64,000 nucleotides of DNA. It comes from Pseudomonas sp. CFBP13508 (GTDB taxonomy: Bacteria > Pseudomonadota > Gammaproteobacteria > Pseudomonadales > Pseudomonadaceae). The translations under genes and the position numbers were made by a program. The notes below the pieces were generated by a model. That model ran no database searches. It was not told where the DNA came from and saw nothing but the letters and a program-made list of their open reading frames with translations. The first letter of the stretch is position 1. Each line of letters begins with the position of its first letter. Positions 8,514-15,414 of the stretch are shown piece by piece. The stretch spans positions 89,308-153,307 of the forward strand of contig NZ_QFZZ01000011.1 in the NCBI RefSeq assembly GCF_005233515.1, written 5' to 3'.

Positions 8514-8897
8514 TCAGCCGATGCGTTCGAAAATCTTCTCGATTTTGTCTTTCAACGCTTGAGCCGTGAAAGGTTTGACTACGTAACCGTTCACACCGGC
8601 CTGAGCGGCCTCGATGATCTGCTCGCGCTTGGCTTCAGCAGTCACCATCAACACCGGGAGGTGCTTGAGTTTTTCATCGGCGCGCACGTGACGCAGCAGG
8701 TCGATACCGGTCATGCCCGGCATGTTCCAGTCCGTTACCAGAAAGTCGATGCTGCCGCTGTTGAGCACCGGAATGGCAGTGGTGCCATCGTCGGCCTCGA
8801 CGGTGTTGGTGAACCCAAGATCGCGCAGCAGGTTCTTGATGATCCGCCGCATCGTTGAGAAGTCATCAACGATGAGGATTTTCATGTCTTTGTTCAA
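8514..8897 (-). CDS. cheY: Chemotaxis response regulator CheY
   Basis: A single receiver domain of about 124-128 residues. The acidic pocket is in KILIVDDFSTMRR, the phospho-acceptor Asp in FLVTDWNMPG, and the conserved Thr and Lys in VTAEAK and YVVKPFTA. CheY-phosphate binds FliM and changes motor rotation. A GGAGG site lies 5 nt before a TTG at 8897 (giving NKDMKILIVDD) but 17 nt before the ATG at 8885, so TTG is the better-supported start. The shorter form beginning at the ATG is what many annotations would give. Confidence 0.96.
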   Translation of the reverse strand: MNKDMKILIVDDFSTMRRIIKNLLRDLGFTNTVEADDGTTAIPVLNSGSIDFLVTDWNMPGMTGIDLLRHVRADEKLKHLPVLMVTAEAKREQIIEAAQAGVNGYVVKPFTAQALKDKIEKIFERIG

Positions 8898-8951
8898 TTC
8901 GACCTCCAAGCAGTCTTAAACGCGCCCAGCACCTGGACACGCCACTTCAAT

Positions 8952-8978
8952 CAATCGGCATAGCACTCGAAGTTTGTC
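8952..8978 (-). promoter_or_regulatory. Candidate FliA (sigma-28) promoter for cheYZAB
   Basis: On the minus strand upstream of cheY there is GCCGATTG, close to the FliA -10 consensus GCCGATAA, with an 11-nt spacer from GACAAACT. The -10 part is good and the -35 part is poor. The position, about 55 nt before the cheY start, is sensible. Confidence 0.3.
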
Positions 8979-9032
8979 TGGAGCACAACGGATCGAGACC
9001 GGCGCCGTTGATCACCGCACCAGCCTCGTTTC

Positions 9033-9050
9033 GCAGTGTCCCCACACTGC
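9033..9050 (-). terminator. Hairpin just after fliA
   Basis: A perfect 7-bp inverted repeat, GCAGTGT and ACACTGC, with a 4-base loop starts two bases after the fliA stop codon. There is no T-run, so it may be a processing or pausing hairpin rather than a full terminator. It separates fliA from the che operon. Confidence 0.4.
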
Positions 9051-9052
9051 CT

Positions 9053-9793
9053 TCAGCGCGCTCGCCACTCCCCCAAACGCCCCCGCAGACGGGCCGCGCA
9101 CTGGCTGTGTAACTGGCTGACCCGCGATTCACTGACGCCAAGGACTTCACCGATTTCCTTGAGGTTCAGCTCTTCGTCGTAGTACAGCGCCAACACCAGT
9201 CGCTCACGCTCCGGCAAATTGGCAATCGCGTCCGCCAGCGCCGCCTGGAAGCGTTCATCTTCCAGATCGCGTGACGGCTCCATATGAGCACTCGCGCCAT
9301 CCTCGTGCAGCCCTTCGTGTTCGCCGTCCTGCAACAGGTCGTCGAAACTGAACAGGCGACTGCCCAAGGTGTCATTCAGAATCCCGTAGTAATCGTCGAG
9401 ACTCAATTGGAGTTCGGCCGCAACCTCGTGATCTTTAGCGTCACGGCCGGTTTTAGCTTCAATCGAGCGAATCGCGTCGCTGACCATCCTGGTATTACGG
9501 TGAACCGAGCGTGGTGCCCAATCCCCTTTGCGCACTTCATCGAGCATCGCGCCGCGGATTCGAATGCCCGCGTACGTTTCGAAACTGGCGCCTTTGCTGG
9601 CGTCGTATTTGGTCGAGACTTCGAGCAAACCGATCATCCCGGCCTGGATCAGGTCTTCGACCTGCACGCTGGCCGGCAGGCGTGCCAGCAAGTGATAGGC
9701 AATGCGCTTGACCAGTGGCGCGTAGCGCTCGATCAATTCGTATTGCGCGTCACGCGCCGACTTTTTGTAAAGATTCATGCCACTGGCGGTCAT
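9053..9793 (-). CDS. fliA: Flagellar sigma factor FliA (sigma-28, RpoF)
   Basis: A 246-residue sigma-70-family factor starting MTASGMNLYKKS. Region 2 contains YAPLVKRIAYHLLARLP and DLIQAGMIGLLEV. Region 4 carries the helix-turn-helix LNLKEIGEVLGVSESRVSQLHS. FliA directs late flagellar and chemotaxis genes, including the fliC promoter seen at 45.9 kb, and is held by the anti-sigma factor FlgM until hook completion. The ATG overlaps the fleN stop codon by four bases (ATGA), so the much longer upstream reading frame is rejected. Confidence 0.97.
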   Translation of the reverse strand: MTASGMNLYKKSARDAQYELIERYAPLVKRIAYHLLARLPASVQVEDLIQAGMIGLLEVSTKYDASKGASFETYAGIRIRGAMLDEVRKGDWAPRSVHRNTRMVSDAIRSIEAKTGRDAKDHEVAAELQLSLDDYYGILNDTLGSRLFSFDDLLQDGEHEGLHEDGASAHMEPSRDLEDERFQAALADAIANLPERERLVLALYYDEELNLKEIGEVLGVSESRVSQLHSQCAARLRGRLGEWRAR

Positions 9794-10620
9794 ATCACAG
9801 GCCCTGCGGTTTGCTGCACGAGACGCTCGACGAAAAATTCCAGATGCCCGCGCGGGTTGGCCGGCAGCGGCCAGGTGTCGACCTTCTGGGCGATGGCCTT
9901 GAAGGCCAGCGCGCACTTGGAACGGGGAAAGGCTTCGTAGACGGCGCGCTGCTTCTGCACTGCCTTGCGCACGCTTTCGTCGTACGGCACGGCGCCGACG
10001 TATTGTAGGGCGACGTCAAGGAAGCGATCCGTGACCTTGGTCAACTTGGCGAACAGGTTGCGCCCTTCCTGCGGGCTCTGCGCCATGTTGGCCAGCACGC
10101 GGAAGCGGTTCATGCCGTAATCACGGTTGAGCAACTTGATCAGCGCGTAAGCGTCGGTGATCGAAGTCGGCTCGTCGCAGACCACCAGCAACACTTCCTG
10201 GGCGGCACGAACGAAACTGACTACCGAGTCACCAATACCCGCAGCGGTGTCGATCACCAGCACGTCGAGATTGTCACCGATATCGCTGAACGCCTGGATC
10301 AGGCCGGCGTGCTGCGCCGGGCTCAGGTGCACCATGCTCTGCGTGCCGGAGGCCGCCGGCACGATGCGAATCCCGCCCGGGCCCTGCAACAGCACGTCGC
10401 GCAGTTCGCAACGGCCTTCGATAACGTCGGCCAAAGTGCGCTTGGGTGTCAGCCCCAGCAGAACGTCGACGTTCGCCAGGCCCAGGTCGGCGTCCAGCAG
10501 CATGACCCGACGGCCAAGCTCTGCCAGCGCCAGCGACAAGTTCACTGACACGTTAGTCTTGCCGACGCCACCTTTGCCGCCGGTCACCGCGATCACCTGT
10601 ACGGGATGCATGCTGCCCAT
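9790..10620 (-). CDS. fleN: Flagellar number regulator FleN (FlhG), MinD-like ATPase
   Basis: A 276-residue ParA/MinD-family ATPase with the deviant Walker A motif GGKGGVGKTN near residue 14, a switch MLLDADLGLANVD and a Walker B-like VLVIDTAAGIGD. In Pseudomonas it binds FleQ and limits it, which keeps the flagellum number at one or a few, and it works with FlhF encoded upstream. It lies between flhF and fliA, with a four-base overlap into fliA. Confidence 0.96.
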   Translation of the reverse strand: MGSMHPVQVIAVTGGKGGVGKTNVSVNLSLALAELGRRVMLLDADLGLANVDVLLGLTPKRTLADVIEGRCELRDVLLQGPGGIRIVPAASGTQSMVHLSPAQHAGLIQAFSDIGDNLDVLVIDTAAGIGDSVVSFVRAAQEVLLVVCDEPTSITDAYALIKLLNRDYGMNRFRVLANMAQSPQEGRNLFAKLTKVTDRFLDVALQYVGAVPYDESVRKAVQKQRAVYEAFPRSKCALAFKAIAQKVDTWPLPANPRGHLEFFVERLVQQTAGPVI

Positions 10621-10621
10621 G

Positions 10622-10729
10622 TTATTTCTTTACCTTGTCTTGCATAGACGGAGGCCACATTACTGGCTGCGCGTTCCTGATCGGAACAATGCGTGGCAGA
10701 CCATCGATGTAGGTACAAAAACTGTTCAT
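10622..10729 (-). CDS. Possible 35-residue small protein or leader peptide between flhF and fleN
   Basis: An open frame of 35 codons exactly fills the gap between flhF and fleN. Its ATG lies 7 nt after the flhF stop codon, with a GAGG ribosome site 5 nt before it. Its TAA ends one base before the fleN ATG. The peptide starts MNSFCTYIDGLPRIV and ends SMQDKVKK. I do not recognise it. The tight spacing suggests translational coupling into fleN, but chance is possible for so short a frame. Confidence 0.4.
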   Translation of the reverse strand: MNSFCTYIDGLPRIVPIRNAQPVMWPPSMQDKVKK

Positions 10730-10736
10730 GATTACC

Positions 10737-12077
10737 TCAGCCAACCTGCTTGGTCGGGCTGTGATAGATATCAGCGAACATGTCAGCCATGGCTTCTTCG
10801 CTGGGTTCTTCCTGCATTTGCACGCTGACGGCGCGGCTGACCAGTTGATGACGGCGCGGCAGATGCAAATCATCCGGAATCCGTGGGCCATCGGTCAGGT
10901 ACGCGACCGGCAATTCATGACTGATCGCCAGGCTCAACACTTCGCCGAGACTGGCCGTTTCATCCAGTTTAGTCAGGATGCAGCCGGCCAGCCCGCAACG
11001 CTTGTAACTGTGATAAGCGGCGGTTAGAACCTGTTTCTGGCTGGTGGTTGCCAGGACCAGATAATTTTTTGAGCGAATGCCACGCCCGGCCAGGCTCTCA
11101 AGCTGCATGCGCAACGCCGGATCACTGGCTTGCAGGCCGGCAGTATCGATCAAAACCACGCGTTTGCGTAGCAGTGGATCCAATGCCTGCACCAGCGACT
11201 GACCCGGATCGACGTGCGTTACCGGCACGTTGAGGATGCGCCCGAGGGTTTTCAGTTGTTCCTGCGCGCCGATGCGGAAGCTGTCCATGCTCACCAGTGC
11301 AACGTTCTGCGCGCCGTACTTGAGCACGTAACGCGCGGCGAGCTTGGCCAGCGTGGTGGTCTTGCCCATGCCGGCGGGGCCGACCATGGCAATCACACCG
11401 CCCTCTTCCAGCGGCTCGACTTCCGGTACGGCAATCATCCGCGCCAAGTGCGCCAGCAACATGCGCCAGGCCTGACGGGGTTCTTCGATATCGGTGATCA
11501 TCGCCAGCAGATCGCGCGACAGCGGGCCGGACAGGCCGATGCGCTGCAGACGGCGATACAGATTGGCCTGGGCCGGACGGCTGCCTTGCAGCTGATTCCA
11601 GGCCAGGGTGCCGAGCTGAACTTCCATCAGCTCGCGCAGGCTGTTCAATTCAAAACGCATCGACTCCAGCGCACGCGGATCGACACCCGCCGAGGCCTGC
11701 GCAGGTGCTGCAGCCGGACGCGCCGGGGCAGCGTAGGTTGGCTCGCTCAGCGGTTCGGCAGCGGTCAGCGGCAGGCCTGCGGTCAATGGCAGCCCGGCGA
11801 ACAACTGCTGATTGGTGTTGCCGTCGGCTTCGCCACGCAGGCTCAGCTCGGCCTGAGCGGTAACGATGCGCGACTGGGTCTTGCGCAGCTCGTCTTCGAG
11901 TTCCATGTTCGGAACCCGTGGCGCCAGCGCCGACAATTTGTAATCCAGTGCCGCCGTCAACTCGACGCCGCCGGCAATGCGGCGGTTGCCGATGATGGCG
12001 GCATCAGCGCCCAGCTCATCGCGAACCAGCTTCATGGCCTGACGCATATCGGCGGCGAAAAAACGCTTAACTTGCAT
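10737..12077 (-). CDS. flhF: Flagellar placement GTPase FlhF
   Basis: A 446-residue SRP-type GTPase. The N-terminal B domain starts MQVKRFFAADMRQAM. An Ala/Pro-rich linker lies near residues 95-145. The NG GTPase domain has the P-loop GPAGMGKTTTLAKL, DSFRIGAQEQL, DTAG and TKLDETASLG. FlhF marks the old cell pole for basal-body assembly and recruits FliF. It begins 11 nt after flhA and is followed by fleN, its partner in number and place control. Confidence 0.97.
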   Translation of the reverse strand: MQVKRFFAADMRQAMKLVRDELGADAAIIGNRRIAGGVELTAALDYKLSALAPRVPNMELEDELRKTQSRIVTAQAELSLRGEADGNTNQQLFAGLPLTAGLPLTAAEPLSEPTYAAPARPAAAPAQASAGVDPRALESMRFELNSLRELMEVQLGTLAWNQLQGSRPAQANLYRRLQRIGLSGPLSRDLLAMITDIEEPRQAWRMLLAHLARMIAVPEVEPLEEGGVIAMVGPAGMGKTTTLAKLAARYVLKYGAQNVALVSMDSFRIGAQEQLKTLGRILNVPVTHVDPGQSLVQALDPLLRKRVVLIDTAGLQASDPALRMQLESLAGRGIRSKNYLVLATTSQKQVLTAAYHSYKRCGLAGCILTKLDETASLGEVLSLAISHELPVAYLTDGPRIPDDLHLPRRHQLVSRAVSVQMQEEPSEEAMADMFADIYHSPTKQVG

Positions 12078-12088
12078 AAACCACTACC

Positions 12089-14218
12089 TCAGCCGTTGGG
12101 CCCTACTGTCGCAACGATGGTCACTTGCTTGTTGTCCGGTACTTCCTGGTAGGCCAGCACATGCAGGCCTGGGACTGCGAGGCGGCCGAAGCGCGAGAGC
12201 ATCGCGCGGATCGGGCCTGCTACCAGCAGGATCACCGGTTGGCCTTGCATTTCCTGACGCTGGGCCGCTTCGATCAACGAACGTTGCAGCTTCTCGGCCA
12301 TGCTTGGCTCCAGCAGAACGCCCTCTTCCGAGCCTTGTCCTGCCTTCTGCAGACTATTGAGCAATATCTGTTCCAACCTTGGTTCCAATGTGATCACAGG
12401 CAGCTCGGACTCAGTGCCTACAATGCTTTGGACGATGGCGCGAGATACGCCGACCCGCACAGCAGCGACCAGAGCGGCGGTATCTTGACTCTTGGCAGCG
12501 TTGTTCGCGATCGCCTCGGCAATGCTGCGAATGTCGCGCACCGGCACGTGTTCGGCGAGCAGCGCTTGCAGGACCTTGAGCAACTGCGACAGCGAAACTA
12601 CGCCCGGCACCAGCTCTTCTGCCAGTTTCGGCGAGCTCTTGGCCAGCAATTGCATGAGTTGCTGCACTTCCTCGTGGCCGATCAGCTCACTGGAGTGCTT
12701 GTACAGAATCTGGTTCAAGTGGGTGGCGACCACGGTGCTGGCGTCGACCACGGTGTAGCCCAGCGATTGCGCCTGGGCACGCTGGCTGATTTCGATCCAC
12801 ACCGCCTCGAGGCCGAAAGCCGGATCTTTGGCGTTGATACCGTTGAGCGAGCCGTAGACCTGGCCGGGGTTGATCGCCAGTTCGCGATCCGGGTAGATCT
12901 CGGCCTCGGCGAGAATCACGCCCATCAGCGTCAGGCGGTAAGCGCTCGGCGCCAGATCGAGGTTGTCGCGGATGTGCACGGTCGGCATCAAAAAGCCCAG
13001 ATCCTGCGAGAGCTTCTTGCGCACGCCCTTGATCCGCGCGAGCAATTGCCCACCCTGATTGCGGTCCACCAGCGGAATCAGGCGATAGCCGACTTCCAGG
13101 CCGATCATGTCGATCGGCGTCACGTCGTCCCAGCCCAGCTCCTTGGTTTCCATGGCGCGGGCCGGCGACGGCAGCAGTTCCTGCTGACGCTTGACCTCTT
13201 CCAGCGCCACGACCTTGGCGACGTTCTGCTTCTTCCAGAACAGGTACGCGCCGCCCGCAGCCAGCGCCGCCATGCTCAGGAAGGAGAAGTGCGGCATGCC
13301 GGGCACCAGGCCCATCACCGCCATCAAACCAGCGGCCACGGCCAGCGCTTTCGGCGAGGCGAACATCTGGCGGTTGATCTGCTTGCCCATGTCTTCCGAG
13401 CCGGAAGCACGGGTCACCATGATCGCCGCTGCTGTAGATAACAACAGTGATGGCAATTGCGCCACTAAACCGTCACCGATGGTCAGCAAGGCGTAAACCT
13501 TGCCCGCATCGCCGAAGCTCATCCCGTGCTGGAAGATACCCACGGCCATGCCGCCGATAAGGTTGATGAACAGAATCAGCAGGCCGGCGATGGCGTCACC
13601 GCGGACGAACTTGCTGGCACCGTCCATCGAACCGTAGAACTCCGCTTCCTGGGCGACTTCCTGACGGCGCGACTTGGCTTGATTCTGGTCGATCAGGCCG
13701 GCGTTGAGGTCGGCGTCGATCGCCATTTGTTTGCCGGGCATCGCGTCGAGAGTGAAACGCGCGCTCACCTCGGAAATCCGCCCGGCACCCTTGGTCACCA
13801 CGACGAAGTTGATGATCATGAGGATCGCGAAGACCACGATACCGACCACGTAGTTACCGCCGATCACCACCTCACCGAAGGCCTGAATCACCTTACCGGC
13901 GGCGGCGTGGCCGTCCTGACCGTGGAGCATCACCACTCGCGTCGAGGCCACGTTCAACGCCAGGCGCAGCAGCGTCGCCACCAACAGAATGGTCGGGAAC
14001 ACGGCGAAATCCAGCGGCCGCAGCGCATACACGCAGACCAGCAGGACGACGATGGACAGGGCAATGTTGAAGGTAAAGAACACGTCGAGCAGGAACGGCG
14101 GTACCGGCAACATCATCATCGCCAGCATGACCAGCAGCAACAACGGCACGCCCAGATTGCCTCGACTGAGGTCGGCAACGTTGGTACGTGCTGTATTGAA
14201 TAACTGAGTGCGATCCAC
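12089..14218 (-). CDS. flhA: Flagellar type III export gate protein FlhA
   Basis: A 709-residue protein with eight hydrophobic helices in the first 330 or so residues and a large cytoplasmic C-terminal domain that forms the nonameric docking ring for export substrates and chaperones. The conserved FHIPEP-family loop is seen as GAGRISEVSARFTLDAMPGK. It heads flhA-flhF-fleN-fliA. In this genome flhB lies 8 kb away beyond an accessory block, so flhA must have its own promoter; a sigma-54-like site is at 14279-14298. Confidence 0.97.
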   Translation of the reverse strand: MDRTQLFNTARTNVADLSRGNLGVPLLLLVMLAMMMLPVPPFLLDVFFTFNIALSIVVLLVCVYALRPLDFAVFPTILLVATLLRLALNVASTRVVMLHGQDGHAAAGKVIQAFGEVVIGGNYVVGIVVFAILMIINFVVVTKGAGRISEVSARFTLDAMPGKQMAIDADLNAGLIDQNQAKSRRQEVAQEAEFYGSMDGASKFVRGDAIAGLLILFINLIGGMAVGIFQHGMSFGDAGKVYALLTIGDGLVAQLPSLLLSTAAAIMVTRASGSEDMGKQINRQMFASPKALAVAAGLMAVMGLVPGMPHFSFLSMAALAAGGAYLFWKKQNVAKVVALEEVKRQQELLPSPARAMETKELGWDDVTPIDMIGLEVGYRLIPLVDRNQGGQLLARIKGVRKKLSQDLGFLMPTVHIRDNLDLAPSAYRLTLMGVILAEAEIYPDRELAINPGQVYGSLNGINAKDPAFGLEAVWIEISQRAQAQSLGYTVVDASTVVATHLNQILYKHSSELIGHEEVQQLMQLLAKSSPKLAEELVPGVVSLSQLLKVLQALLAEHVPVRDIRSIAEAIANNAAKSQDTAALVAAVRVGVSRAIVQSIVGTESELPVITLEPRLEQILLNSLQKAGQGSEEGVLLEPSMAEKLQRSLIEAAQRQEMQGQPVILLVAGPIRAMLSRFGRLAVPGLHVLAYQEVPDNKQVTIVATVGPNG

Positions 14219-14278
14219 CGGTTTTCCCCGTTCCTTTAAAGCAAACTTTTGACGCCCCGAACGGACGCAGGGCGGCTA

Positions 14279-14298
14279 TTGCAAGAAGCTTTCCAACT
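14279..14298 (-). promoter_or_regulatory. flhA: Candidate sigma-54 promoter for flhA
   Basis: Minus-strand TTGGAAAGCTTCTTGCAA keeps the GG-N10-GC spacing of sigma-54 promoters and a good TTGCA -12 box, but the -24 box is TTGGAA rather than TTGGCAC. It lies about 60 nt upstream of flhA. A GCCGATAA at 14336-14343, identical to the FliA -10 consensus, is a second possibility, but its -35 partner is weak. Confidence 0.5.
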
Positions 14299-14360
14299 TT
14301 TGCCGGGGAATGAAATAGAGCGGTTTTACTTGGGATTATCGGCTGATTGGGTTGACCCCT

Positions 14361-14448
14361 TCGCGAGCAGGCTCGCTCCCACAGTTTGAAATGCATTCCC
14401 AATCGGACATTTGGAATACGGCCCCTGTGGGAGCGAGCCTGCTCGCGA
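14361..14448. repeat. REPIN (two inverted REP elements)
   Basis: Two REP cores face each other: TCGCGAGCAGGCTCGCTCCC at 14361-14380 and its reverse complement at 14429-14448, with CACAG/CTGTG extensions inward and about 40 nt between. This is the REPIN arrangement known in fluorescens-group Pseudomonas. It lies in the space between flhA and the accessory block. Confidence 0.9.
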
Positions 14449-14602
14449 AGAGGCCATCGAATGCCGCGCATTTTTTCGATTTAAACGAAGCTGTTTAAAA
14501 GACACCTTCAGACACGGTCTCAAGGCTACAAATCCTTGCGCCATTGCCTACAGCCAAGCCAGAATCCGCCGGCTTGTGCACCTGGGGGTCGAGTTTTATT
14601 GT

Positions 14603-14741
14603 GGTCCGGTCGCTGACGAATCAGCGATCGGGTTTAGCGACCCGGACCAACTCAGTGCATCAGCGATCGTGGCTTCGTTGCGGGATTTTTCGCCCGCAAT
14701 AACGTTATGGCGGCTGTATGCGGGAGACCTTCGGGTCTACC
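14603..14741 (+). other. Non-coding stretch with three strong hairpins upstream of DUF6124 copy 1
   Basis: This is part of a 621-nt gap without a gene (14219-14839). It holds GGTCCGG-TCGCT pairing with AGCGA-C-CCGGACC (14603-14614 with 14636-14648, one bulge), a perfect 7-bp TTGCGGG/CCCGCAA hairpin (14678-14684 with 14693-14699), and AGACC/GGTCT closed by a TTCG tetraloop (14725-14738). They may be transcribed as the 5' leader of the gene at 14840. This portion is not conserved before copy 3. Confidence 0.45.
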
Positions 14742-14746
14742 GGGGT

Positions 14747-14839
14747 GCCTGAGACCGGTTCGCTAACCTGCGTACAGCTGCCACCTTCACTTGTTTAGCG
14801 ACAGGGGGAAAGTGGCTCCATAACCTCAGGAGCTTCACC
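14747..14839 (+). promoter_or_regulatory. Structured mRNA leader of DUF6124 copy 1 (candidate cis-regulatory RNA)
   Basis: About 90 nt closely matching 20806-20898 before copy 3. Helix 1 pairs TCGCTAA (14760-14766) with TTAGCGA (14795-14801). Helix 2 pairs GCCAC (14780-14784) with GTGGC (14812-14816), interleaved with helix 1, which is an H-type pseudoknot order. A third pairing, GCTCC (14815-14819) with GGAGC (14829-14833), covers the ribosome site AGGAG and shares bases with helix 2, so the two states compete. The helix 2 pairing is kept in the other copy although its sequence differs. Confidence 0.6.
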
Positions 14840-15199
14840 ATGATCAAACCAACACCCAACCCGCCCGAATCCGACCCCACCTCCCCCTACGAATCCCTCG
14901 ACTCAAAAAAACTCCACCAAGCCGCCGACCGCGCCCTCGACCACTACCTCTGCCCACCCGGCTCCACCCCACCGCCCTTCAGCCCCCGCGCCATGTACGC
15001 CGTCACCGCCGACACCAAAAACGAAGACCTGCTGGCCAACGCCTGCGAAACCCTCGCCTCCGCGAAAACCATCGCCCAGGAATTCGCCGGGCTGGTGAAG
15101 CCATCGCAGCGGCGGACGCTGATGGGGATTGCGCAGTTGATCATGCTTGGGGAATTGGCGGTGAATCGGGTGCTGGATAATCTGGAATTACCGCAGTAG
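14840..15199 (+). CDS. DUF6124-like small protein, copy 1
   Basis: A 119-residue protein starting MIKPTPNPPESDPTSPYESL. A Pro-rich first 15 residues is followed by a helical region with HQAADRALDHYL, LLANACETLASAKTIA and a hydrophobic C-terminal helix (IAQLIMLGELAVNRVLDNLEL). It resembles the DUF6124 family (formerly DUF3077-like) that is common and multi-copy in fluorescens-group Pseudomonas. The function is unknown. It differs from copy 3 at only three residues, indicating recent duplication or gene conversion. The first two-thirds of the coding strand is C-rich and G-poor, then it switches to G-rich. An AGGAG site lies 7 nt before the ATG inside a structured leader. Confidence 0.8.
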   Translation: MIKPTPNPPESDPTSPYESLDSKKLHQAADRALDHYLCPPGSTPPPFSPRAMYAVTADTKNEDLLANACETLASAKTIAQEFAGLVKPSQRRTLMGIAQLIMLGELAVNRVLDNLELPQ

Positions 15200-15210
15200 C
15201 TCGGCGCAAT

Positions 15211-15260
15211 GATCGTTCCCACGCTCCGGCGTGGGAATGCAGCCCGGGACGCTGTGCGCC
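15211..15260. repeat. Intergenic repeat with TTCCCACGC/GCGTGGGAA hairpin, after DUF6124 copy 1
   Basis: A perfect 9-bp stem (15216-15224 with 15229-15237) closes a TCCG loop, followed by CCCGGGACGCTGTGCGCCC. The same unit starts at 21271 after copy 3. This is a widespread intergenic repeat type in fluorescens-group genomes. Here it may also end transcription of the DUF6124 gene. Confidence 0.8.
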
Positions 15261-15329
15261 CCATCCGGCGCCGAATCCGGAGCTTCCGAGACCGCTCGAA
15301 CCACGACCGCTCGTCCGAGACAGGCATAT

Positions 15330-15349
15330 ACCTGTCAGGTTTGACAGGT
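15330..15349 (+). promoter_or_regulatory. lux-box-like palindrome upstream of the 784-residue protein gene
   Basis: ACCTGTCA and TGACAGGT are perfect 8-bp inverted half-sites separated by GGTT, 20 bp in all. The length and the ends (ACCTG...CAGGT) match LuxR-family operators (lux/las boxes). The right edge is 65 nt before the ATG at 15415, which leaves room for a box at about -42 and a short leader. Two related sites precede the genes at 18537 and 22063. Confidence 0.6.
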
Positions 15350-15414
15350 GACGAAACCGGTCTTTTGGCTCTTGATACCTCCAAGCCAATCCACAGCAAG
15401 CTCGGAGATTCCCC

